The position numbers were made by a program, and so were the translations under genes. A stretch of 64,000 nucleotides of DNA from Saururus chinensis (lineage: Eukaryota; Streptophyta; Magnoliopsida; Piperales; Saururaceae), in NCBI GenBank assembly GCA_035235625.1, contig CP141147.1:26332756-26396755 (forward strand), written 5' to 3'. Below, piece by piece: positions 47,794 to 58,706 of this stretch. The number at the start of each line of letters is the position of its first letter. Positions within the stretch are counted from its first letter, which is position 1. The notes below the pieces were generated by a model that did not search any database, was not told the origin of the DNA, and was given only the letters and a program-made list of their open reading frames with translations.

Positions 47794-48843
47794 ACCCCTC
47801 ATATTCATCATGATTTTTGAAAAATATAACGAATATTAAATACAATTTGCCAAGGATCACCGTGTACCAAAAAAGTAATTACACATACTTTGTATTATAC
47901 AAAGATTTCCAAAATTTGGCATAACATGCCTTTATACATCAGTCAGTACAAAATTTCCAAAAAAATACATGAAAACTACAAAAACCGTAATTTTACAAAG
48001 AAAAGCTCTTCGTCAACTTCTTCGTATTCAAATCACACACCTGCAGAATCTGAGGGTGGGTGAGTAAATTTATACTCAGTAGGCTGAGTTAAGTTCTAAA
48101 ATATGCACGCAAAAATATCGTGTCATCTTTCTTTCAAATTTTGAAAACATCAATCGTCACAGAATGTCGCGATACCAGACGACTTACACCCGTGCTCATG
48201 GGGCAACGGGAGACGGAAGGAAAGGGAATTCTCCATGATATCCCAGTCTTGTGTGCACCGGAAACCAAATTTGGTGGTATCCAAAATCATAATAACCCTT
48301 AGTTTCGAGAAACCAATGACTATCCAGAGGGTACGATTACCCAAAACTCGGAGAATTTTTCAAAAAAAGGAGAGGATTTTAATGACAAAATTTTCTTTGA
48401 GAAAATATCTTTAGCAAAGCTTTGGCGAGTCAAAATCTCGGCATACGATTAGAATTTAAAGCTGCCTACTTATAACGTGCGTGAAGTATAGGAGAATCCC
48501 CTCGTAGAAGATCCTTCCTTCGAGTAGAAAATTTGACAAACTTAACTCAGCCTACTGAGTATAAATTTACTCACCCACCCTCAGATTCTGCAAGTGTGTG
48601 ATTTGAATACAAAGAAGTCGATGAAGAGCTTTATTTTGTAAAATTATAGTTTTTGTACTTTTCATGTATTTTTTTGGAACTTTTCTACTGACTGATGTAT
48701 AAAGGCATGTTATGCCAAATTTTGTAAATCTTTGTATAATACAAAGTATGTGTAATTACTTTTTTGGTACACGTTGATCCTTGGCAATTGTATTTAATAT
48801 TCGTTATATTTTTCAAAAATCATGATGAATATGAGGGGTATTA
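47794..48843. repeat. 1.05-kb unit with ~300-bp inverted arms, LTR-derived in appearance
   Basis: The left arm (47794-48095) and right arm (48539-48843) are inverted copies, close to identical by eye. Shared landmarks are ACCCCTCATATTCATCATG, GGTACAC/GTGTACC, TTATACATCAGTCAGTA and ACTCAGTAGGCTGAGTTAAG. Between them are about 440 unique bases. Read inward, the right arm begins TGTAATACCCC, the usual start of a plant gypsy LTR, so the arms may be two opposed pieces of one LTR family. A foldback or MULE-type element with long terminal repeats is the alternative. The unit interrupts the dispersed block, which resumes at 48844. Confidence 0.65.
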
Positions 48844-48875
48844 CACAAACATACAGTTTACTTACCCCTCAATCA

Positions 48876-48972
<97 letters not shown>
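48876..48972. repeat. (TA)n microsatellite
   Basis: About 48 TA units. Copy A has only ATATATATCC at the same place (about 8708-8717), so this is an expansion of a short ancestral run. Confidence 0.95.
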
Positions 48973-48974
<2 letters not shown>

Positions 48975-49025
48975 ATCACGCATTTCCATATTCACTTACA
49001 TTCATCATAAAAGTAAACTGTACTA

Positions 49026-49821
49026 ATATATATGTCATAAGTAGTTAATACATTGGTAAAAACTTCACTGAAAAATCATGAACTCGTGTACCATCAATCA
49101 ACCCATCGATGTGTTAGTGAGCATCAACACCATCCTTTACATGCTAATCTCTTGCCAATAGTGACTTGACTAAGAAGAGTCTAATTTACCAAAGTCCTCA
49201 CCAATGCATTGGCCTCACTATCGCTTGATTAGAAGTTCTTTAGCAATTGATCGGTGATGAACAAAAATACAATTTTTTGTCCAAATGCTTCCCACTATCT
49301 CCAACTATAAAATGAAGTTTCTAAAACTCTCAAGTGTGCGTGTTTGATGCATGTTTTTGTATTTTTACATCATCAATCCGAGTCATGACATCTAGTAGCA
49401 TGACAAAGCTCTCAATAATGTCAATACCAAATTGATATTGTCATGATGTCTGGCCATGATGTACTTAAACATGCAATGTTTTTCTCTATATCATTGAATG
49501 TGTGGTCGTCTTCTTCGCCTTCTGGTCCATGTCGTTGCCCACCAATAAAGTGGGCATCTTTGGCAATTGGAGTTATTTACAATACAACTTTAGAATCTAC
49601 CTTCAGCTGCCCGAGCATCTCCTTGTACCACTTTCTCATCTTTTAATGAGCTAGCAACTTCTTCCTCAATTTTTCATCTGCCTAGTTAAGTTTAGCGGCC
49701 TTCTCTACTTCCTTCAACAATTGGGTAAACCCGGGCTACCTCTTGCGCATCGAACCCATATAGAAGTGTGCTAAAAAAACCACACCTAAGTTAGCAAAAA
49801 TAATCTCGTTAATAGTAATTT
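49026..49821. other. Unassigned region left of CACTA element
   Basis: Low-complexity-free sequence with a faint minus-strand coding look (Lys/Glu-rich fragments around 49600-49790) but many interruptions. Not recognised. It is continuous with the DNA right of 53401 apart from the CACTA insertion. Confidence 0.25.
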
Positions 49822-50669
49822 TATCACTACAACAAAGTGTAGTATTAGCGACGAATTATAAGCGTCACTAAAAACCTATACTTGCAACGTATAAAAAACC
49901 GTCACAAAAAAATGAACTATTAGCAATGCATATTATTATGCGTCACTAATAGTCATGTATTAGCGATGCTTAGTTTAAAGTGTCACTAATACAAATGATA
50001 TTAGTGTCGCTTTATATAAATATAATATATATATTAAAAAAGAAAAAAATATAACTATTAGCAACGCTTAATTCAAGCGTCGCTAATAGTTCATCTATTA
50101 ACGACACTATTTATATGTGTCGCTAATAACAAACAAACAAAAAAATAAAATTACTAGCGACGTATAGTTCTATACATCGCTAATACTTGTACTATTAGCG
50201 ACATATATGCTATATGTCACTAATACTTGTACTATTAGCGACATATATTCTATACGTCGCTAATAGTCTTTATTTTTATTTTTATTTTTTTTTAAAATAA
50301 AATAATTTATAAAAAAATCTTAAAAAATTTAAAATTATTTAATGTCCCTCTCCCCTCTCTCTTCCTCTCCTCTCCACTTTCTCATCTTTAAATAAGCATC
50401 GTAAATAGCATTTGTAATAGAGATGGTTAATTATAAGCATCATGAATATATATATTAATTAATTTTATTTAATAAATAAAAAAATTAAAAAAATTCATAA
50501 ATATAATATATATTTTATTCAATATTCACTATTTGTATATATAATAAATAAATATTAAATTTTTAATAAAAAGTAATGTTAATAATAGATTAAACTTTCA
50601 CTAGTTAGGTATAATATATTTTATTTCTTAAACTTTCTTATTATTTTTAAAATATAATTTATAATAAAA

Positions 50670-51870
50670 GAGACAAAGAGAGAGGAATCAAATAGAGAGA
50701 GAGAAAGGGAAGAGTGAGATGGAGGAGAGAGAGAGGGTGAGAGAGAGAGAAGGAGGGAGGAGAGTAGATAGAGGGGAGAGAGAGGAGAAAGAGAGGAGAG
50801 AGAGAGGGAGGAGAGGGTAAGAGAGGAGAGGAGAGAGAGGGGATAGAAAAGAGAGGAAAGGGTGAGGAGAGAGAGGAAGATCTAGAGAGAGAGAGGAGAG
50901 AGAGAGAATGGAGAGAGACGGGAGAGAGAAGGGGAGAGAGAGAAGGGAGAGAGAGAGAGGAATTTTATTTTGATTTTTTTAAAAAGATTATTAAATTTTT
51001 AATTTTAAAAGTAAAAAATTAAAATAAAATAAAATATTTTATACGTCGCTATTAGTATATGTATTAGCGACATATAAAAGTATATGTCGCTAATATGTGC
51101 ACTAATAGCAACATATATAATTATGTGTCGCTATTAATATTTTTATTTATTTTTAAAATTAATTTTAAAGAATAAAAAATCTTAAAAAATAAAATTTGAG
51201 GAGAGAGGGGGGAGGGAAGAGAGAGACAAGGGGAGAGAGAGGGAGGAGAGAGAAAGAAGGGAGAAAGAGGAGAAAGATAGGGAGATCTAGAGAGAGACGG
51301 GAGAGAGGGAGGGGAGAGAGAGGGGAGAGAGGGAGGAGAGAGAGAGGAGAGAGAGGGAAGGGAGAGGAGGAGAGAGATAGGGAGATCTAGAGAGAGGGAG
51401 GAAAGAGAGAGTAGAGAGAGAGGGAAGGGAGAGGAGGAGAGAGAGAGATAGGGAGATCTAGAGAGATGGAGGAAAGAGAGAGTAGAGAGAGAGGGAAGGG
51501 AGAGAGAGAAGGGAGAGAAAGGAGAGAGAGGGGGAGAGAGAGATAGGGAGATCTAGAGAGAGGGAGGAGAGAGAGAGAGAGAAAGGAGAGAGTGAGAGGG
51601 AAGGGAGAGAGAGAGAGGAGAGAGATAGGGAGATCTAGAGAGAGAGAATGGAGAGAGAGGAGAGAGATAGGAGATCTAGAGAGAGAAGAGAGAGACAAGG
51701 GAGAGGGAGAGAGAAGGGAGTGAGAGGGGAGAGAGAGAGGAGAGAGAGAGGGGAGAGAGAGGGGAGAGAGAGGAGAGAGAGAGGGGACAGAGAGGAGAGA
51801 GAGAGGAGAGAGAGAGAGGAGAGAGATAGGGAGATCTAGAGAGAGAGAGGAGAGAGAGAGAGGGGATATA
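50670..51870. repeat. Two GA-rich tracts with a repeated GATAGGGAGATCTAGAGAGA unit
   Basis: Tracts at 50670-50965 and 51195-51870. In the second, GGGAGATCTAGAGAGA recurs at roughly 60-90 base intervals (about 51280, 51380, 51450, 51547, 51627, 51830), so the tract has a higher-order repeat. Frames here are artefacts. Confidence 0.9.
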
Positions 51871-52094
51871 TTTTTTTAAAAAAATAGGACTATTATCGAT
51901 ATATATAAATTTATGTAGATAATACTACGATGTATTAGTGATGTATAGCTTCCATAGTATTGGCGACGCATATTTATATATGTTGCTAATACAGCGTTGT
52001 ATTAGCGACATATAATGAAGTCGCAACTAAAGGTATTGTTAACGATGCTCAACCTAAGCGTCACTAATTTAATTTGTTTTTTAAAAAAATATCT

Positions 52095-53035
52095 GGTGAA
52101 ATTCCCCCGCGGAGGAAATTTTGCGCGCGGGTGAAATTTCCCACTCCCTATAATACACCCCGGCCCCAGCCCCCTCCCTCATTTTTCCCCCCGCCGCCGA
52201 CCACCACTTCTCCTCCCCGTCACCTCTCCTTCTTGCCGCCCCGCCGCCCTATCCGCCTCTCCCTGCCGCCACCCACAACGCCACATCCTCCGACCCCCCA
52301 CCCCCTCCATTTCCCGCTGCTTTCTCTTTCGCCCCAACACCGCTGTCGCTTCTCCCATCCGTCCTCCGCCGCCCTCCCACCCCTCCAATCCCCCTCCCCT
52401 TCTCCGCCCCGTTCCCCATCTCCCTCTACTCCTTCCCCCTCCCCCTGCACAAGCCATCAACCGCCGTGCCCCCCCTCCGCCCACGGCCTCCGTCCTCCAC
52501 TGCCCTCCCACCCCTCCGGTCCCCCCTTCTCCGCCCTGCCCCATTCCCCATCTCCCTATGCTCCTTTCCCCTCCCCCTGCTCAAGCCGCCCACTACCGCT
52601 CCTCCTAGCTGCCCGCCACCACGCCTCCCCTCCGCCCACGACCTCCATCCTCCGCCACCCTCCCACCCCTCCGGTCCCCCTCCCCCTTCTTCGTCCCGCC
52701 CTGTTCCCCCTCTCCCTCTACTCCGGTTTCCCCTCCCCCACTCCCTCCCCACTGCTCCAGCCTGCCACCACCCAGTCCCCCCCCCCTCTGCCCCTCCCGC
52801 TACTTCCCCCTGCTCGGTCACCACCCCCTCCCTCCCCCCCTCTCGCCCCCGCCCTCCCTCTCCCTTTGATTTGCAGAGAAGGGGGAAGGAGCCAGGGCAC
52901 CTCCCTGCCTCGACCTACCAGCCCCTCCTCGCCCAGGTGTGCGCGGCCCCACGCAGGTGCCTAACTAGCACAGGTCAGGACTGACCTGCGTCACGGGTCA
53001 GTCTCATTCCAAACCGAGTCAGTGATCCAGTTTGG
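52095..53035. other. GC-rich internal module of CACTA element
   Basis: Opens with AAATTCCCCCGCGG and AAATTTTGCGCGCGGG palindromic sequence and then CCCTATAATACACCCC, a possible TATA-like element. A long C-rich body follows. It contains three tandem units of roughly 130-150 bases, each with CGTCCTCC...GCCCTCCCACCCCTCC (about 52360, 52490, 52645). The 296-residue and 172-residue Pro-rich frames arise from this composition and have no recognised domain. Confidence 0.6.
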
Positions 53036-53401
53036 TAACATTTTTTTATTATTAAATTTTTTTAACGGCACTCATTAAGAGTGTCGTTAATAGATTTTTT
53101 AAATTTTTTTTATACTATTAGTTACGCAATTTTAAGTGTCTGCATTAGTATTAAATTATTTTTTTATTTATAAAAAAATTAATTTTTTTTTAAAAAAATT
53201 ATATTTTAAAAAAATTAAAATATTTTTTATTAGCGACGCTATGTAAACATTGCTAATACTGCTAGTTATGTTAGCAGTAGGCAGTTTCATCAACGTATAT
53301 AGCGATGTTTTTTATGCATCACTAATAACTATTAGCGACGCTTATGATGCTATTAGCGACGCTTTTAAGCATCACTGATAGTCAATTTTGTTGTAGTGTA
53401 T

Positions 53402-56400
53402 ATAATGTATGTCGTTAATGGATAACATGCTTACTAAATTAATCATGTCATTGCTTACACAAAATACTCACATCATGTAATTGAAGATACACGATACAAT
53501 AATTTATTGTGTTCTCAAAAACATGCTAACATAACTAGTTGTGATCAATAACATGAAAATCAAATTAGTGTGTTATCCAAACCACGCTAATTACACTAAC
53601 GTGTTATTGATAAGATGATATACCTCAAATATTAATATGCTGTTGTGTTATCAATTCTAAGCTAATATAACTAATCATGTTATCAATAATACAAAATTTA
53701 CCAGTAGTATGAATGAAGCCCCAATGAGAATACCGACTATGGCAAAGCGCTTTTCTTATTTGCTCCTCATGTTGTGGTGGGCTAAGGATATGTCATGACA
53801 TATGTCATGAACTTCCGCCCAATTATACCTCCCCACAAGAGCCGGTTCATCGAGGAAGTCACACAGAGATGGGGAGACGGATTTGTTGCTATGTGTGAAT
53901 AATACGAGGGCCCCCATGTGCACAATGGCCAAGCTACTAAGTCTTCGTTGGAGACAACACGCTTATTTTTTGCCACTTCCTTCTAAATTTCTTCAATGAG
54001 ATTTTTTTTTCAGTTGCTTCCCTGCAAAGAACCTTTTGAAGAATTGCCCCTTACCTTAAACAACCTCCCTGTCACCACTATCCAACTTCAACAAGTTTTT
54101 TTTTGCCCTCAAACCCTTGATCAGTGCAACTTCTTTCCTATGTGAAGGGTAGTATTTTGCCCCATATGTTGAACACCTCTTGTGAGTATTCCCAACGCTC
54201 ACATATTAGAATGCCTAGGAGGGGCCTGAAAATTATGGTTTGCTCGTAATCGTATACTAGGTAAAACCTAGTCTCCAACAAAATTGCCTTTCATCTCGAC
54301 CTCTATTCAACAAGGTCTTTTAATAGTCAGAGCCCACCAAGAAAACTGTTTGTTCCCAGTCCAGTTTCTTCTCGTACACTCTCTTCTTCTCTTTTAAGGC
54401 CTTCACTGGTTCCATCATTTGACTGTAATTTTGTAGTCTTCATATGTAAAAGATGTTATATATTTCAACTATGGGTCGTGACCAAAATCAAAGAGTCGCA
54501 TTGAGAATCGCATATCATGTTATTGATAACATGATATGTATACCTACCATACATGACTTCTCAAGATCATATCGTATATTGTATTAATGATCACATGACT
54601 ATGTATTGTGCACATGTATTAAAATACTACCTATTGTGTGCCCCATAATACGAAATATGAATAATCATGTATTCAAACTTACGAAAAAAATTAGAATTTG
54701 AATAATAGGCCATTACCACGGAAGTCGCCAACTGGTTGATGCCAATGAACCTCACCAAATTAACTGATCAATAGGCCGTTGATCTTAACCACAAATAATT
54801 ACTTTACCAAGGGCACGTAAGTATACCCTCGGGCCGAACCTCACTTCATGGTCAGAACTCACTTCACGGCTAAAACTTTGCTTGACGAGTCACATTTTTG
54901 AAATGTGGAGTCGAAAATCAGACCTCCCACTACATTTTTGCTTCTCACTGATAGGACTTTAGAAATTTTCAGTGAGATGGGTTGCTTCGTGATGGGTCAT
55001 TTATGGGTAAATGGGTTAATTTGTTTGGTTTACACAATATAAAACCCTAACCTAGGGGTATTTCAATTCAGTTTTCTTATAATATCGTGTAAGTCCAAAT
55101 TCTGTAACATTTTTACTTTAAAATCAACGAATATGAAATATTAGCTTCTTCGGCTAGGTCATACGGAAAAACTCAACAATTTATAAAGAGATGATTTACA
55201 GGATCACTTTTCTTCATCTCAATACTTATATTTTTTTAATATGCACCTATATTGCATTAAGTTAATTTCAATGATTCTCACTGCATCATTCCTAACACGT
55301 CACCAATGCTAGATTGAACATTCAGTGAGCAAAAATGTCTTTATTGCTTCTCGCTACCTGAACCTCGAGTTGAACTGGCGAATATGGCATGTGTTCATGG
55401 ACCACTAATTTTGCTCCGCTTAGGCCGTCATCTCCTCTTTAGATCCTAGCCAACCACTGCAATTAAAATCCCTAAGAACCACGGCAGATTGCTCTCTGCA
55501 CAACACATCCCAAAGATTAAGCTGACCTGAATGTCCATGGCTAGGAAGACTGAATATGGGGAACGATTGAAGTTTTTTTTGCACCCTTTCTTACATACAT
55601 CTGTTTTCAAACAAAGCTCTTGAGGAGCAATCCCAGATTAGAGAGAAAAACATGATGAAGACGGTGAGTTTCCTAGTTGCAAATTAAGGTGGTGAAAGTG
55701 GCAGACGTGGTGTTCGCTATAATTTTCAATATGTTTGGGAGGGGGCATTTTCTTATCCAAGGATTTCATCGAAGCAGGGAGTTGTCTAAGGGTTATCGTT
55801 TAATAGTTCAATGAACTACATATAAACTTATAAATAATGTACAAAGATACAGAATACCTTATACTTTTAGTTTGTATGGATTTTGTTAAGCAGGACTAGA
55901 GTTTGTTGAGACGGTTCAGCTAGAAAAACAATATAGTCCCAGTGCCACATATATACTCAAAATATTAAAAGGGTTTACTGACATATACCCTTGTGTCATG
56001 GTAGCTGGCCAGTAGCTCATATGTCACGCGTCCAAGGATCAAAATCAGAACCAATGTACTATAAAATGGCCGGCTACCTGACACCAGCCTAAATTGCAAA
56101 GGCTACCAAATTATTCCTAGTTTTTAGTAAGTTTTAAAAGAAATAATTATTTTTAATATTATGGGGGCACTCATGCTCTTAGACATAAATAATGCCCGAT
56201 TAACTAAGAGTTACTTTTATATGACAAATATGTTCTTTCAAATTTCTTTTTAAGTTTCATGCAATTTAAACATTGAGGAGTGCTATATAACAGACACGAT
56301 TCACAGGTCCATTTTGTCATCTCTTCCACTTTGCCCCCCGCGAATGGCTATCGGCCCCCCACTTCTGATGCAGTAGAAATGAGAGTAGGAAAAGATCGTT

Positions 56401-57882
56401 GAAGCATTTCGTCAAACACTTAGAATCAGAAAATGGAGAGAAAGGGTATTTCAGACTTTACAGCGTATTTCGATTTATGATGGACGCACAATATTATCGC
56501 ACAGATGGGAATTAAGGGCATTATCGTCTCAAGGGTATTACCGTCAATCACCAATGCGGTTGTTTGGAACGCGTCGGATTTTTAATCAGCGGTTCACAAA
56601 TGGGGGATATGGGTCATTTCCTCATAACCGTTAATTCGGTTAATCGTCTTCTTCCTCCGACTGTCCTGATTTCAGCTTATAATAGGAACTGAGCTGTAGA
56701 TTTACGACGGCAACGTAACGGTGTCTCTCAGCTGATCCTTGAATATTCATGAATAGTATAAATGCGTTTGTGTAACAAATTAGAGGGGTGGTTATTGATT
56801 TAGAATTTCAAATGTGATTGTAATTTTAGTTGGAATTTCAAGTGTGTTGAAAATTTTCAATTCTGAAATACAAAATCTCTCTTCAAGATTTCTGTCCGCG
56901 ATCAACTTCGCTGTCTAGCCGTTTCAACTCAACCTCCAAAATTACCCTCCCTCCTTTGTTTTCCATGTCCGGCCTTCATCTCCGACCACGCTAGCTCTTG
57001 CACCACCAACCCGCCGCTTTCTCCCTGTGAGACCACTTGCTCAAGAGTATCTCCACCTCCTCTCAATGGCTGCCTACCTACGTACCCTTAATATCCCCAC
57101 CATTGTCCGTTTATGCACCTCGGCCGAGCCCTCCCTCATCACCCTGAAATATACATGTTAGATAACATCGACTACCAGTACCCCACCTTCGTCGCCTCGT
57201 CATGCAACCCCACGGATTGGCCGATCCAAAAATCAGCCCGTTACCTACCCATGCTGTCCGCTTCAAAATGGCCTGCTCCCAGCCCATTGTTTGATAGTGG
57301 TCATCAACACATGGAATAGATACACAGCTCCCAGCCAGTAAATGCAATATGGTTGCACAAAAGTGTAGAGAAAGAGTGTCCATTCTTGATATCAGCGTTT
57401 GTCTATAGTTTGTCTTTTTAAACTTCTTTCCTAAAGCTTGGGCTAGGGTTGGTAGAAATATGTTCAAATGGTTTAGAATTAAGTACAAAACCATGATAAG
57501 AAGAAAAGTAGATAGACCTTTCCCTGTCACACTGAAGAATAGTTCAAGCTCTACATGTATTAAATGGGATGGGAGACACTTTAACAATATTGTGTTCAAA
57601 CTTCTTTCCAAGGGTAGAGGTTTGACATAGATCGGGGGGCTAAGATACATCCATAGGCTCAATAATTATTTGATAAAAATAAATGAGAGTAATATAGAAA
57701 TTGAATATAAATAAAAAGATAATTGGCTTTAACATTAATATGATTCAAGATAAAGTGATCCAATGGCAGAATAGTATATGTGTTGCCAACGCAGGCAAAT
57801 TGAGATGATGAAACATAGATGACAATGGAGATAATTAAAGTATTGGGCACCATACTCGGTATCACTTCATGAGGTACGTAGG
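53402..57882. other. Unassigned region between CACTA element and chromovirus
   Basis: About 4.5 kb of mixed sequence. 53780-54420 has a weak minus-strand coding look (Lys/Glu-rich, several interruptions) that I cannot assign. 54900-55100 has a TATA-like ACACAATATAAAACCC. The longest frame (57111-57662, minus, 183 residues) has no recognisable domain and overlaps AT-rich non-coding sequence. No gene, RNA gene or clear transposon end was recognised. Confidence 0.3.
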
Positions 57883-58680
57883 TGTTAGCCCCTCCACTTT
57901 TTGCATAGACAAGGGGGTGCCTACCCCCTATACTTGGCAGCGAACAACCAAGTTAGCTTAGGCGACAGACAGTCTAGGTAACCCCTTGGGCATGGATGGA
58001 TGTTTAGAGCAGCGTGGGAGCAATTCTGGATGCGCACTCGCCTTGCAGGGCAGGCTGAGGTAGAGTCCCTGCATGGGCAGGACTCTAAGTAGCGTGTTGG
58101 GCGCCACAACCCCTTAGGGACGTGTTCCTAGGGGTGCTAGGATGCAGGAAGGCATCACGGCTAGACTCCTAGCGCGGATAGGAGAGGATGCATAGGTTTC
58201 CTTGGACGGATGGACTATAAAAGTAGCAGGGCACTGAACTCCTAGCCGAAGATGGATTCCTTCACAGGTTTCCTGATTTGTGTTGGGATGCCCCATTGGG
58301 CTAGGAGAGTTGGGACAGGGAGGGACTCTGTATACATGGGCTGGGTTGTATTCCTAGTGTGATGAGGACTAGTAGAGTGGAGTCTATTTAAAGGGAGAGG
58401 ATGGAGCAGTCATGGCTGACAAGGAGTTGTTGAGGACGAACCAGAGAGAACTCTGTGCAGCGACTTGGCTTATCAATCCCAGCCCTCTCCTTGCCATTGC
58501 AACCAACAGACTAAGATTACATAACATTGGGCAGAGCCCTTTGTGCCAGAGACAGCTATGTTGGCTGATTATTTGTCCCCCTTGCGCATACGAGAGGAAA
58601 GGTCGCGAAAGTAGGTTGCTAACTGCACGCTACAGTTTGGCCATCACGGGTGTGAACGCTAGCCAAAGCTCTACGCCAGT
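57883..58680 (+). repeat. Chromovirus 5' LTR
   Basis: Begins TGTTAGCCCCTCC. The first ~640 bases align with 63363-64000. Contains ATTTAAAGGGAGAGG (about 58386), a likely TATA region. The right edge is set from the primer-binding-like sequence beginning TGG at 58687 and is approximate. Confidence 0.8.
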
Positions 58681-58686
58681 GATAGT

Positions 58687-58706
58687 TGGTTCCATTGCCG
58701 GGATCC
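58687..58706 (+). other. Primer-binding-site-like sequence
   Basis: TGGTTCCATTGCCGGGATCC lies just inside the 5' LTR. It resembles the TGGCGCCGTTGCCGGGGA sequence (tRNA-Asp type) seen in some plant gypsy elements more than the initiator-Met type. Inference from memory of the families. Confidence 0.4.

Larger units (their letters stand above)
49825..53398. mobile_element. Complete non-autonomous CACTA element with TAT target duplication
   Basis: Starts CACTACAACAAAGTGTAG and ends TTTTGTTGTAGTG, flanked by TAT at 49822-49824 and 53399-53401. Inverted TTAGCGACGC motifs lie at 49840-50270, 51035-51145, 51890-52070 and 53070-53395. GA tracts are at 50670-50965 and 51195-51870, and a GC-rich module at 52095-53035. 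No transposase seen. Confidence 0.9.

Noticed and set aside
52074-52984. 296- and 172-residue Pro-rich frames in the CACTA GC module
   Set aside because: Low-complexity C-rich tandem repeats; no domain and no support for splicing or a start.
57111-57662. 183-residue minus-strand frame
   Set aside because: No recognisable domain, mixed composition, overlaps AT-rich non-coding sequence; probably chance.
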